The notes: generated by a model not told the origin, from the letters alone. DNA of 64,000 nucleotides from Puccinia triticina (GCF_026914185.1 NC_070565.1:6262001-6326000); one strand, 5' to 3'; shown: positions 31,267 to 42,982, counted from the stretch's first letter. Numbers and translations are program-made.

Positions 31267-33405
31267 ATGATTGCGATCACTAGTCGGCATTCCTTCTGCT
31301 TGATTTACCTTGTTGTAGCGAGCATTTGCCTCTTTTTGGATCCTCGACGTGCGGGAACCAATGCCCATAGCGTCAATACTCCAGAAGAACCAGACCCGTT
31401 TGGTATCAGAGACAAAACGAATGGACGTTGGTCGCGTATAGTGAAGGGGCACACCGGGGTTGCAGCCATGCAGATCAGCGTTGTCAGCGACAAGTATGCC
31501 TTGATTCTCGATAAAGCAAGTCGCTGTCCACTGTTTATTTCTTCTTGAAAGTTTCATTTTTTTTCTTTTTGCTAACCAATTAATGTTTTGTGCTTACCAA
31601 CAGGTTGAAAATAATCCCCTCAAAATCAACGGTCATCGAGCCTGGGCAGCGCTATACAACTTTGAGACAGATGCAGTCACACCCATAGACCTGAAATCTA
31701 ACTCTTTTTGCGCCGGTGGAAGTTTCTTGGGTAACGGGACTCTGATCAAGTAAGAAACAACACAGGCTTCCTTACAGCCGCAGAAGCAGCCATTTGACTT
31801 TGTTTTTCCATCAAAGCTTCGGTGGTAATCCAGTAGGCCGCCCGAAACCAGGTGACTTTGGACCTACCAATGGCCTGCAGTCAATCCGATTTTATACACC
31901 ATGCGATGATGGAAAATGCACTGTCGCCGAATACGATTCTATCAAGTTGACGAGTGCCCGTTGGTATGCGACGGCAGCGCGTCTTGCAGATGGCACTATT
32001 ATGATCGTCGGAGGAAGTAAGAGGGGAGCTTTTAGGTGAGTCTTAAATAATTCCATCGTGTTGGCTTACGGAATGCTCACAACTAGTCATGGTGCGTACA
32101 GAAATTCTGCCGAAATCAACAACCCGACGATCGAATACTTCCCACCACGACAGCTTCCATTTGCGACTGATTCTAAAAAAACCCAGATTCACTCACCTTT
32201 CTTGGACAGGACTCTTGTTGCCAATCTGTTTCCGATTGTAATCACCCTTCCCAAGCCTGGCTTGGTCTTCATGGCAGCCAATAGAGACGCAATCATCTAC
32301 GACTACACAACAAACCGCGAGACTCGACTTCCACGAATTCCAAATGGTGTCAGGGTCACTTATCCTATGACCGGTGGTGGTATTCTACTTCCATTATCTC
32401 CTCACAACGACTACCAACCCGAAGTTTTGATCTGTGGTGGAAGTGATTTGAATGACGCCTTAGAGACAAAGTTAATCAAGGCAACTGCTCCTGCCACAAC
32501 TCAATGCGTTCGGATGGTCCTCACAGAAGCGGGTATCAAGGAAGGTTGGCAGGTGGAGCACATGCCGCAGGGAAGAATCATGCCTGATATGATCACGATG
32601 CCAGATGGGACGATTCTAATTGTGAACGGAGCCCAAACAGTGAGTTTCACCCTACCATTTTTCTTGTACAGCTCTCTCACTCAAAAGGTATATTTTATGA
32701 TTAGGGCGTAGGAGGTTTTGGAAGTCTTGAAAAGATGACTGGAAACTCAAATGCGGAAAACCCAAGTTTCACGCCCGTGCTATATCATCCCGACGCTCCA
32801 GCGGGTAAAAGGTTTAGCACCGAGGGACTGCCAACGACAAACATTGCAAGGCTTTATCATTCGGTTGCCACTCTAACACCTAGCGGTCAAGTGATGCTTG
32901 CCGGAAGCAATCCTAATCCCGACGTTACCACAAACAACTACCGAACGGAATACCGCGTCGAATGGCTAAGCCCTCCCTATATCAAAGACCCTCATCGACC
33001 AACAATCTCGAGCCTTCCAAAGATTGCAAACTATAAGGAGAAGATCAAAGTTAAACTTGACGATATGGACATCAAGCTAGCAGAACAGCATGTCGAAGCA
33101 GTCTTACTAGATTTTGGATTTGGTAATGATCCCTCTCACTTGGTGTTCATTTCAGCCTGATAGTCAAACTAACGCAGACCTAAATGCATTTTTTGACATT
33201 TCTAGTAACACATTCGACACACATGAACTCTCGCCTTGTCAAGTTGATAACCAAATTCGATTCTCCTGCCAACAAATTAAAAGTCGTCATGCCACCTTCA
33301 CCAGAAATCTACCCACCTGGATATGCCTGGCTTTTTGTCTTGGTCAACGGAATCCCCAGCCCCGGAAAAAGGATTATGGTTGGTTCCGGCAAGCTCTTGA
33401 TTTAA
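31267..33405 (+). CDS. glox: Glyoxal oxidase (copper radical oxidase, AA5_1-type), secreted
   Basis: This secreted enzyme family oxidises aldehydes such as glyoxal and gives off hydrogen peroxide. Exons: 31267-31515, 31604-31749, 31817-32035, 32102-32639, 32705-33122, 33206-33405, for a continuous frame of 589 residues. The N-terminus (CLIYLVVASICLFL) is a signal peptide. Active-site elements are all present: FCAGG with Cys119 and RWYATA with Tyr182, expected to form the Cys-Tyr cofactor; LYHSVA with Tyr435-His436; and THSTHM around 525-530 for the last copper ligand. The C-terminal part matches the immunoglobulin-like domain of the family. Intron 1 starts with GC (GCAAGT), not GT, as a rare GC-AG intron; the other five are GT-AG. 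Confidence 0.9.
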
Positions 33406-34033
33406 ATTTCGAACAGCACGGAAGAAAAATGGAACAAATCCAACGTAAAAATGAACACATGTGAATTGTTTCGATACATAATTGGTTATACCCAAGCCAT
33501 CTTGTAAATAGTGTTTTCTTTTTGTACATCAACTATCTTTTTAGTCCAATCCTTCCTCCCAGTTCAGTGTCTGTTGTAACCTCACTTCCTCTCAGGAATA
33601 TACGAAGGCCTCCTCATGTGATTCTGCCTGGAGAAATATGTAAAATACCACACTCTCATTACAAGCGATCAATGAATAGAAAGGACCACTAGTTAGCTGA
33701 TTTTGCACCAAAACCCATCACCTATTGAATTTTTGGAGCACGTTGCATGTGGACTATTTTGCTTCAACACCACTAGTACATTCCCCAACTCCAAGTCAAG
33801 TTTAACCGATTTCATTATAACCAAGACATTATTCCAAACAATGACTGGGAAATGCAGTAGACATTGATTCTTTGATAGTTAAGCTTTCCCTTATCCATTA
33901 TTGTGATGCTGTTTCTTGACCCCTGCTTGAAATGAAGATTAAACTTGGCAGCAATTAAGTATCTGTGACAGTGTGGAAGGGCTCAGTCTTGATGGCAGAA
34001 ATTTTTGGAAATATGAAAGAGCAAAAAAAAAGG
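33406..34033. other. 3' flank of glyoxal oxidase, no gene seen
   Basis: AT-rich with no supported ORF. It ends at the CACTA-like MITE. Confidence 0.5.
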
Positions 34034-34036
34034 AAT

Positions 34037-34280
34037 CACTGCCAGAAAAAGTCAGGCAAGTGACAGCAGTTGACATGAGGCATTCTCCTGTGTAACTTCC
34101 ATTCTAGCTCCACTCAAGCAGGCATTGGTTTTTTTGGCACAGTCACTGCATCATGCACAGTGACTGTGCATTGAAGCTTGGTCAAAGGCAAACTATGAGA
34201 AAGGCTGAAGTTCCATCACCAGATTCCTTAGAGCTCTCACATGTCAACTGGTGGCACTTGCTTGACTTTTTCTTGTAGTG
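34037..34280. mobile_element. CACTA-like MITE, 244 bp
   Basis: The left end CACTGCCAGAAAAAGTCAGG and the right end in reverse complement, CACTACAAGAAAAAGTCAAG, match over about 45 bp. AAT flanks both sides (34034-34036 and 34281-34283), a 3-bp duplication as in the CACTA/EnSpm group, whose TIRs begin CACTA. A GCACAGTGACTGTGCA hairpin is inside. A related copy lies at 42983-43225. Confidence 0.8.
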
Positions 34281-34283
34281 AAT

Positions 34284-35009
34284 AGCCTTTTAGGGGAAGT
34301 ATAAATATATATACATAGTTGTAGCACTTAGCTGGCAGAAAAGCTAAATCATGAAATGAAGACCAGCAACTTGATCATTGGATCAAGTCTTTCACTCAAG
34401 CAGATTAGCCATCCAGAGCACACAATGCAACATGAATACTCAACACACTGATTCTAAAACTGAGATTCATTTGTGTCAAGTTCATAGTTTCTGTAAATTT
34501 AATGGCTGGACTAGGATACCTCAGAAGTGACTATAAACAGAATATGAAGCTGAACAAACTCAATTGAAATGAGTTTACAATAAATTGAGCATCAGCAGGT
34601 GATTATTAGACACAACCTGCATAGACAATTGACAGGAAGAAGGAAGAAACAACAAGCAAAAGAAAAGCGCAGTACTGTTACTACTCATGACAGAAACAAT
34701 TCAAGAGGGAAAACATTAAAATCAAAAAGAAAAATGCGGGCATCTGTATGCGCATATAACGAAGGGAGGAAGTGGTTTGCAAACTAGAGGAAAAAAGTCC
34801 GGATGAAAGATTCACAGATACATACACGACGGGGAATATACATAATCGAACGGTTGAATCAAAACGAAAGGCTTTTTGTCTGGCGAACTGTGAAACAGAT
34901 GATGACTACTCAAAGAAAAGGCCAGAAAAAAAAAACGATTTAAGGATTTGTATGTTGAACCAAAACGAAGGATGCTTAAAACTCGTGCTTCGTTTTTTAC
35001 AATACGATT
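34284..35009. other. Intergenic, A-rich
   Basis: A-rich on the plus strand (many AAAAGAAAA runs), with weak ORFs at 34599-35056 that I regard as noise. It is the 3' flank of the alkaline phosphatase gene. Confidence 0.4.
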
Positions 35010-38000
35010 TCATCCGACGGGAAAGGTCAGGGAGAGGTAAAGCAACACGTAAGTAAAGGTAAGGGAGACAGTGAATATATATTTAGGAGAACAAGGAGAA
35101 AATGCAATTACCGAATAATGTTTTAGTTGGATGTTTTCGAAGTTGGGGTTGTGTTTATCATCAGTAACGTGCCATGATTTGGCCAGTCTGGAAACAATCA
35201 AGAGCATATTAAATTAGCGCTAGGCTTCTATTGAGTGATATTCGAGAGCTTACCGATTTAGGTCTCTAGTGACAATATCGAGATCGATTTCCATTGCATC
35301 TACAATGAACTGTCCAATCTACGAAGGAATACAAAACACAGGTTAGGGTAAGTAGTAGACAGGCGGAGAAAGTGCTTACCTCAGTGTTTTCCCGGTTTCC
35401 GAAGAGTTCCTTGGTGAGATCGGGAGGATAACTGTACAGATTTACGTCGACTCCCGAGTGTCCATGAGTCGACCATCCGACTTGGGTTCTTCGAGAAATC
35501 TAGAAATATATGTGAAAGTGGGATGTGGATGAAAAGAGAGGAAAGTCAGAAATGATTTAGAAATAGGGGAAGAGAGTATATCCACCATATCAGCCAAGAG
35601 GTAATCGACGTTCTGGCGTGCGCCCAAGTCGACCAATTTGTCGATCTCCTCGTTGGAGGCGTCGACGATTCCCAACCCATCCCTAAGGATCTCATCCACG
35701 ATGAACTGGCGCGAAACCGGCTGAGAGGGCCGGACGGCCATGGAGATCTTCTTTGCCAGCCAAGCGGTCGAATGGGTTGCATTCGCCAAGACCTCTGGAT
35801 ACCATGCATACACCGGATACTTCTCCGTCAACTGTCGGCCGAGCGCTAGTCCGCCCGTCTCGTGATCGGATACCGAGATCATTACCGTAGGCCAGCCCGC
35901 TTTGTTGGCCTCTATATCGCATCAAACCGTCAGTCATAGTCGATCTCGGAAAATACACCACTACTCCTGAATTGACCTTCAGTAACTCACCATCAACCCA
36001 GCTTTGGACCATCCTGACGGTCTCTTGATATGCCAGAATGTCGTACAGATGACCAACTGGATCGTTCGAATGGGCAGCCATGTCTGAACCAGAAATAAAA
36101 CGTGGGACATTCACGTCGAAATTAATTGGAGTCCTGAAAAGAAAGCCTATTGGCTCTTGGGTTGTAAGGGAGATCGTGATCATGACTCACCAATCCGAGA
36201 TCCTTCGATCATCAAGAAAAACCCATGAGCAGACTTGTCCTTGGCTTCTCTTGAAAGGGTCTGGAGCGCAGCCAAAGACCTGCATGATCTCGCCACGAGC
36301 AACATATTCAGCAAGTAAATGAAAGAAAGATGATGCGTAGTCTTGAGCGTACATGTTCCTCAAAGAAGGCTCTCGCTTGTCGGTGTCTTCCAAGCTGATC
36401 CTATCGATCTCATAGTTCATGTGATTATCATTAAAGAGTCCGAGGACGGGGGTCTTGAAGTGGCCGTTCGCAGAAGTGGGGTCCCAGGCTTTCTCGAACG
36501 CCTCGGTCGAGTTGAGGATCGTGAAGCCGTGTTTGGATTGGGCGGTCGCCAGTAGATCGTGGTCGTCTGAACGAGAGGAGGTGAGGCTCGAGCTGGGAAG
36601 AAAGAATCTTCGGCCACCACCGAAAGCTTTTTGAAATAGGGATGGGGACCTGCAAGTAAATCACGGGCGTAGAAAATGTCTAGTTGTCAAATTTGCAGAC
36701 TCACCTAGGTCAACACTGCGTCCCAGTGGACCATCGCCCGTAAGAAACGTCGCGATCTTGCTCTCCATGTCTCTGTCGATCACATGTGCATAGAAAGAGG
36801 CCGGTGTCGCATGCGTTATGCGCTACGGAAAGAAGATGAAATATCCGGACCAAAGATTTCAACTCTTGAGATCCGTCCGACTCATAATGGAAGATACTTT
36901 GTAAACACACCGATGTGGCCACCAAGCCAGTCAAGTATCCTCGGTGTTTTGCGGCCTCTAGAACTGTCCCACACGGTTTCTGGTTGACAGGCTCCACAGC
37001 AATCGCACCTTGGTAAGGAAAGCCAGACACGAAAATTAGATCAGCATTTTTCAAAAGGGCACAACAGTGCAAACTTTTCTTGGATGCTACAGAATCCAGA
37101 AAAAAGAGTTTATCGGTGTACATACCATTATATGTTTTCAGAGCACAGGAAAACGCGGTTGCTCCAGCGGCTGAATCTGTAATCAAAGAATTGCTACTTC
37201 TAGTCTAGATGAATGATACCACAAAATTATCAAAAATATGGGAGGGCTGCAGGGGTTTTTAAAATGATTTGAACAGGCTCATGACTGACTCTGGAGCTGC
37301 CGACAAGGAGTGGATCCAAGGGGAGAGGACCGAAACGATTTTTTGAAGGTCCAGTGCGTTTGAGTGGCGGTTGAGCAGGCTTGGCTTCAGGGAACGTCCA
37401 CCGAGAGAATTTGGCCTGTTCTTCTTCTGTTAGGTTCTGGAGATGTTGGACAAAGCCGCGGGCGAAGCTTTCGGAGGCCGGTCCGAAACCGTCTGAGATC
37501 ATGAGAATCACATTAATCTGAAGTGAATGGCCTGTGATGTCATACAAGCCACAAAGAGCGCACTTTTGGGAGTAAGTTCATTTTGATTGATTACAGGTTA
37601 CACAAGATGTTTTGACCCACCGTAGCGGGTTCCTTGGGTGGCGAAGAAGACGATCATGTAGGCTAGTCCGACCAAGGCAGAGGTTCCAAGGAACAGGACT
37701 CGTTTAGTATGCGCTGGGGGTTTGTACTTCAAGGAGTGGGTCCGATGGGTTGGGAGAGGCGAGGGCTCCGGTCCGCCTTCGAGATGGATGGGTTGGAGGC
37801 TGTGGGGCTCCTTGGCGCACGTATAGTCCTGGTAGTCGGCCTTGCTGGGCGAGTCATAGTGGCCCGAGGATGGAAGGGTTGTCGGTCGGGAGTGGGGCAG
37901 CTCGGGTGAGTGCGGCGCGTGCAGCTTGTCGAGCTCGTCGAGCTCGTCCAGCCGCTCGTCCTCCTCTCGCTCGTCGCTGTCCTTGTATCCGACCGGCTGG

Positions 38001-38092
38001 AGTGGGACTGGCGAGGAGTAGCGCATTCGGGGGATTGGATGTGGGGCGAGTTGGTTGATGTTGGGTTGCGAGACTGCCAAGTGCAGCGACAT
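35010..38092 (-). CDS. pho8: Pho8-type membrane alkaline phosphatase, 12 exons
   Basis: It hydrolyses phosphate monoesters; fungal Pho8 is a type II membrane protein of the vacuole. Exons (high to low): 38092-37621, 37531-37290, 37204-37126, 37008-36911, 36822-36705, 36626-36353, 36279-36191, 36083-35991, 35911-35586, 35499-35380, 35318-35254, 35187-35010; 2154 nt, 717 residues. An acidic, Pro-rich cytosolic head is followed by a membrane helix at about 132-151 (VLFLGTSALVGLAYMIVFFA). Metal and phosphate residues are present: MISDG (Asp171), ITDSAAGATAF with nucleophile Ser249, RITHATPASF, IEGSRIDMAAH (Glu453, Asp458, His462), SVSDHETGG (Asp504, His505) and GWSTHGH (His609). The last exon beyond NENIQLKHYS-like sequence is less sure: a GTAATT there could be a donor for a different C-terminus. 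Confidence 0.9.
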
Positions 38093-39510
38093 CCTACATC
38101 TTCAGTCTCCCATGACAACCCAAGGCTTGAAATTAACTCTGACTACTGCGGAGGAAATCCCAGCTTCAATCACCAAACTGCAAAGTTTTATACATATTTA
38201 AATAAGTTTCCAGCTTAATTCGCGCCAACGCCAACGGCCTTCCCGTCAAGATCCGCCCCCCCCCCCCCCCACGGATTGGACTTAAGAGCCCCAAAAGCTG
38301 GATTCCCTGCAAACTTCTAAGCTTTTTGAGTTGCGTCCCAGATGACGAGAACTCACCGGTGATATTTCCTGACAAAAATTTTAAGCAAGAAGAATGCTAA
38401 TTAAACTAATTTGAACAAGGCTCAAGCTGCTTGCAAAATTTGGTAGAGATCCTTACTGGGATCTTGTCTTGATTCTCAAGGGGAGCTGCCCACCGCACTT
38501 GAACAAATTCCTGCAAGAAATCAGCAGAGATCAACTCGATTTGAAACCAGTTTCTAACCAGCAGGGAGAGATGTTTGAGCTTATAGGATTAGGCGCAGGT
38601 TTGGATGACACTGTACCACACTGCTCCGAGGCCAACCTCTCTAGACCTTGTAAAAATTGTAGGTAGATTACTTTATTGAAACAGTTATAGATAAAGAACT
38701 CAATAAAAGTAATACACTTGTTAAAAGAAAATATAACAATGGTTAGTTTTAACTAGCTGAAAGAAAAGGATAAAAGTATTTGTGAATGAAAAAATACCTC
38801 GAAAGATGAACCGCAGACAAGTGGAAATCTTGACACAAACACAACAACGGCGACGAGTAAGCAGCAGGAATGATCACAACGAAAACAGCCTAAATATCAT
38901 GAAGAAAACAATAGCGGTTAATAAACATGCATAGTCAATGTAGATTATAAACGTTCAAAAACAACTACCTGCCCAGAGACTGTTTCTAGCTCCTCCTGGA
39001 TGCTTAAAGTCGGCGATTGATGTTATTGAGTCTTCGATTTGGAATTGAGCTGGGAACGAAGGAGAAAGACTTCGAGTCTTAATCGGATCGATGATTTGTT
39101 CGACGAGGATGTCGGCGAATAAGAGGTGGGAAGAATAGAGTTATCGGCGGATAGAAATGGAATAGAGTTTGTCGGAGATGCGGGGAAGATGTGCGGAAAC
39201 CAATCAATCGACAGGATGCCGGAGGTACACGTCATATGCATAATGTGATGCATAGACTTAAACAACGAATTGAATAATGTCCGAGTTTAAACGCGCGACA
39301 GACCTGACCTTGGGCCAGCGCGCTTTCTGTCAGTGCCTCTTGGGATCCCTTTCCTACATGCCATTAGGCTAAACAACAGGGGCGTCAGGGAGATACTTGG
39401 GTTTCTGACCTGGTTATCGTTCCAAGCACGAAAGCCGCGACGCGCCGCAAGGTCTAACTTAACAAAGTCCCTCCCCTGCTAGGCTGAGTGGGGAGCAGAG
39501 TGAACCCGAC
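38093..39510. other. Promoter side of the phosphatase gene; C15 tract
   Basis: A run of 15 C lies at 38256-38270 within a GC-rich patch about 165 bp upstream of the start codon. No other gene is supported; short ORFs at 38469-39265 have no features. Near 39465 a GC-rich palindrome (AAAGTCCCTCCC...GGGAGGGACTTA) abuts the next MITE. Confidence 0.4.
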
Positions 39511-40014
39511 CGCAGGGAGGGACTTAGGACTAAAGTGGGGGTCGTGGCGCGTAGAGAATCTCGGAAAAGTGTGGTTCAGCTTACACAGGCCGTAGCTTGC
39601 TCGTTTTGCGAGCTACATATGAGTTCCCAGGCATTAACAAATGCTCCGGGATCCCGGCTATCTTTCTGTTGACTCAGATTTTTAGCAGATCTGTTCAAAC
39701 AAAAAAGAAACAATGAAGAAGCCAGACAAAAACTGGCTGTGCTCGGACCCCCGGGCTCGAGCACCGCGTGAGATATGGGTGTTTCTGGCTTGCCTTGACT
39801 TGCTTCAAAAATCTACAAAAAATCTTCTGGTCGGCTGGGTGAGGGGACAATCAGCTCTAAAAATCGGCACCATCAACAAGCTTCTAAGTTCCTGTAGCTG
39901 GGACGGACAGCATCAAAGCTGTAGGCTGTAAAATTCAAAGAGTGTGTTTTCGCCACTTTTTGGTGGGTGGCCTACGCGCCACGACCCCCACATTAGGCCT
40001 AAGTCCCTCCCTGC
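39511..40014. mobile_element. MITE with about 43-bp TIRs, GGAGGGACTTA family, 504 bp
   Basis: The left arm (39511-39553) begins CGCAGGGAGGGACTTAGG and continues to GGGGGTCGTGGCGCGTAG; the right arm (39972-40014) is its inverse with three or four changes. I see no clear target duplication because both flanks are other GC-rich repeats. The first part of the TIR is shared with the element at 16721-17175, the inner part is not. Confidence 0.7.
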
Positions 40015-40025
40015 GCTAACTTAAC

Positions 40026-40093
40026 ACAAGTCCCCCCTGGTGGGAGCGCTGTGGCTGGCGGCGAAGCCGCCCCTCCCGCAGGGAGGGACTTGT
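40026..40093. repeat. GC-rich palindromic repeat, ACAAGTCCC family, reverse copy
   Basis: The reverse complement matches 20688-20758 almost throughout, including the GGCGGCTTCGCCGCC-like hairpin and ACAAGTCCC ends. It lies 12 bp from the MITE on its left. Confidence 0.7.
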
Positions 40094-40480
40094 GCATTAT
40101 CCCAAATTTTACGTGGGAGCAGAAAGTTCATTTGGCTGAGAGGTTTTTAAAATTTTTATAGCTCCTCCCCCAGCCTCTCCACCAATATGCCCTATCTGTA
40201 CCCTATGCTACTTTTCTTTCTCTACAATTTGATCTACTCAGATTTTTTCTATCTCAATCTGTTGACCTTTTCAAAAGATCAAAAATGCACAAGTCTTCCA
40301 AATGAGGCTCCACTTGTTTGGGACTCCAGGAGTTGTTTTTCTGGCTACAAGATAGATAAGTGGCTCAAATTCCTTGCAAGAACAGAATCTACAACTCTGT
40401 GTATTCAGTTTTTCTATATTGGTTGGGATTTTTAGTGTAGCAGATCCTTTCTGCTCCTGCTTAAATCAAGACATAACTCA

Positions 40481-40543
40481 TAAGCCTCTCCTGCGGAGAG
40501 CCCTCCGGGCGGGGTCCCCCGGACCCTCCGCCCGAGAGGCTTT
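40481..40543. repeat. GC-rich palindromic repeat, GCCTCTC family, reverse copy
   Basis: The core GGGCGGGGTCCCCCGGACCC lies between AAGCCTCTCC and CCGAGAGGCTT, and the sequence matches 20030-20091 in reverse complement. It is followed directly by another GC-rich palindrome (CTGCGGGAGGGG...). Confidence 0.7.
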
Positions 40544-40983
40544 GTTAAGCTAGCTCCCTGCGGGAGGGGTGGCTTCGCCACCAGCCAAACTTAAGCTCCA
40601 CCCAAATGAGATATCCCCCGTACCACCACCCGAACTCCGAACTCCGACCTCCCGCATAGGGAGGGACTTTGATAAGTTAGCCGCAAGGTCTGCCGCTCTA
40701 CAAATAAAGACCTCGCTGCGCCAGGTTCTCTGCCGACATACTTGTGAGCTTCGGAGACGCAGGCGGGAAACCGTAAAGGTATTTAGTTCATTTGCTTCAT
40801 GGAATCATCTGAAGTGGAAGGGAATTATAAAATGATTCCAATCATGACTGGAAATGAGGATAACTGTTCTTTCATGAACTGCAACAAGTCACTTCTGTAA
40901 TCCTTTCCGGCAAGAGGACTTCCCGACGAGTGCAATGATATTACTCTATCCATACGCGACGGGGAATCTAACATGAGCCGAGC

Positions 40984-41193
40984 ATGGGTCAAACGTTACC
41001 CCTTTGTACCGTAATAGGAGTGTACATAGTGTTCCATTGTGCCGCGGAAGAAAGCGGCTGTATGATTTCGGCAGATGTGTTCCGGGAGAAGAGCCCAGGG
41101 GCTCAAACCGCCGTGTATCCGCCGAGTTTTGCCCACTCTCAGGCCCTACTCTGTGATTATTTTGATAACCCTCAAGAAACTGAAAGTGGATAA
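40984..41193 (+). CDS. Possible small secreted peptide (69 aa) or upstream ORF
   Basis: The frame begins MGQTLPLCTVIGVYIVFHCA, a plausible signal peptide, and has four Cys in 69 residues. It ends 36 bp before the start of the larger secreted protein, in another frame. It could be a small secreted protein, an upstream ORF in the leader of the next gene, or chance. I recognise no family. Confidence 0.25.
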   Translation: MGQTLPLCTVIGVYIVFHCAAEESGCMISADVFREKSPGAQTAVYPPSFAHSQALLCDYFDNPQETESG

Positions 41194-41228
41194 CAAAATC
41201 TCGAGGATCAGAACATATCAGTATCACC

Positions 41229-42629
41229 ATGAAGGCCCTCGCCACCTTCTGGATCGTCGTGACGAGGCTCCTGACATGCAGAGCAGACCATGAAATAGAT
41301 TTGGCTGACCTGGATTTCTACCTGGGTTTCTATGGGGAGCATTGCAACCCTGGCCCATCGACACCCCCGTACATACCCAATACACTCGCACTAGACCCCA
41401 CAACTCCGGTGATACAGGAATCGTCTACTATGGAAGACCATGACATCAGCAGGTCGTTGACTCCTGGGGATTCGGCCCCAAACGAGCCAACTAATCAGGT
41501 GAAGAGAGTAAGGCATACACCAGTCAGTGCACACGAGGAACCCCACGAAGGAAGTTCATCAGATGCCCGTCCCACGAAGAAAAGGCGCTTTCCAAAGAAA
41601 TTCAAGACAATGACCGAGCTCAATCGGCCTCAAGAAGGTCAATCCAATGAAGAGATTGGACGCACGGAACCTGTAAACGACCGCGATAAGCTGACTGAAT
41701 CGGCTCCTATTACTACGACGCCAACGATTGCCCCGCAGATTGAGCGACCAGGCGATCAGATTCACATTTTCGAGAACGAGAGGAGGAATTGCCGATTGGT
41801 TTTTGATAAAGAGGTCTTCCAATTCCTCGGCCGATCTAAAAAATTCAACGGCGTAACGCAGATGATGAAAAAGCTGATCCAAAAGCAAGCCAAGGATGAC
41901 TCGAATCAGGTACTGCTCATCAGACCTGGAAAACTTAAAGCCTTTAAGAGTTATTTCGCGGTGATGTGGAAGGAAACACAAACTAAACACAATAAACGCG
42001 GCCCCAAGCACGATAGATACACGACACCATCGATCATGGCGAGTCTGGAATTAAAAGTAATCAACACACATATGGATTCATGGCAGCAGGTGTACGAGAA
42101 TCGACTAGGAATCGATTTCAGACAGTTAGAACAGAGGATCAAGAAAATCTTAGCCGACAGTCCAAGTCCAAGGCTGGCAGCATTGGGAGAGCGGTCGAAG
42201 GTGATGAAATTCTTGACGCGCTATCTCGTCTTCGTTGACATGATCATCACCATCCTACCCCAACCAACAGCGACAATCTTGAAGAGACCGGAGACCTTCC
42301 GAACTGCCTTAAACTGTTTTGAAAATAATACCGAAGAACTCCTCCACGGCAAAAAATTTAAGATGGCCACACTCAGAAAAATCACCCCGATTTGGCAGTA
42401 TGTCACCTATTGGTTAAGCAAAGACCCAAATTATTCCAAGGCAAACATTGTGGAGGGAGGCAAGTTGTCTGCCGGAGGAAGGTATAAGAATTTGGATATC
42501 AATGCGGACTTGAAAACATTTTTTGGTTTGGTTTTCGCACATTCAATAAAAACCTTAACCGAAAGAAATTCAAAGCTATCCGAGCCTTTTCCTGCTGAGC
42601 CAATTGAGGTCAAGTTGGAAGACAGTTGA
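41229..42629 (+). CDS. Predicted secreted protein with NLS-like clusters, 466 aa, function unknown
   Basis: A single intronless frame starts with MKALATFWIVVTRLLTCRAD, a likely signal peptide with cleavage near residue 20. After an acidic and Pro/Ser/Thr-rich part come two basic clusters, KRVRH and RPTKKRRFPKKFK (about residues 95-125), that look like a bipartite nuclear-localisation signal. From about 175 to 450 the protein looks folded and helical, with few Cys (GDQIHIFENERR, KFNGVTQMMKKLIQKQ, LERNSKLSEPF-like end). No enzyme motif is seen. A secretion signal combined with NLS clusters is a pattern known for rust host-targeted proteins; that role is only a guess here. The Arg within the hydrophobic part weakens the signal-peptide call. 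Confidence 0.65.
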   Translation: MKALATFWIVVTRLLTCRADHEIDLADLDFYLGFYGEHCNPGPSTPPYIPNTLALDPTTPVIQESSTMEDHDISRSLTPGDSAPNEPTNQVKRVRHTPVSAHEEPHEGSSSDARPTKKRRFPKKFKTMTELNRPQEGQSNEEIGRTEPVNDRDKLTESAPITTTPTIAPQIERPGDQIHIFENERRNCRLVFDKEVFQFLGRSKKFNGVTQMMKKLIQKQAKDDSNQVLLIRPGKLKAFKSYFAVMWKETQTKHNKRGPKHDRYTTPSIMASLELKVINTHMDSWQQVYENRLGIDFRQLEQRIKKILADSPSPRLAALGERSKVMKFLTRYLVFVDMIITILPQPTATILKRPETFRTALNCFENNTEELLHGKKFKMATLRKITPIWQYVTYWLSKDPNYSKANIVEGGKLSAGGRYKNLDINADLKTFFGLVFAHSIKTLTERNSKLSEPFPAEPIEVKLEDS

Positions 42630-42982
42630 CTGGTAATCGTAGGGACGTGGTACACTCCGAGGCCTCCTCAAGAACAACTTCCAGCACTCTGAACAGGTCT
42701 CCATCCCTCTGGCCTTCTTGATAATATTTTCTCGCCCCTTGAAGCTAAAATCACACCTTTTTTTTCTTTGTTTCCTTCCTCTCTTGGATAATCATTCCTT
42801 CTACCCCTGCTTGAGCTCCTTGTTACTTTCAAATTATATCTTAACCTATTTTTCTCTCACCCTGCCATGTGACTGAGAACTAATTTTCCCTTCCAAGGGG
42901 TGTCAGAAGCAAACCCCCAATAGTTGAAAACTGGAGAGTGTCCCAAACAACCCAAAAAAAATCACATTTTGGCTGCACACCA
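42630..42982. other. 3' flank of the secreted-protein gene
   Basis: Pyrimidine-rich sequence with no gene visible. Confidence 0.5.

Noticed and set aside
37709..38218. Plus-strand ORFs antisense to the first phosphatase exon
   Set aside because: Shadows of the GC-rich acidic N-terminal coding exon on the other strand.
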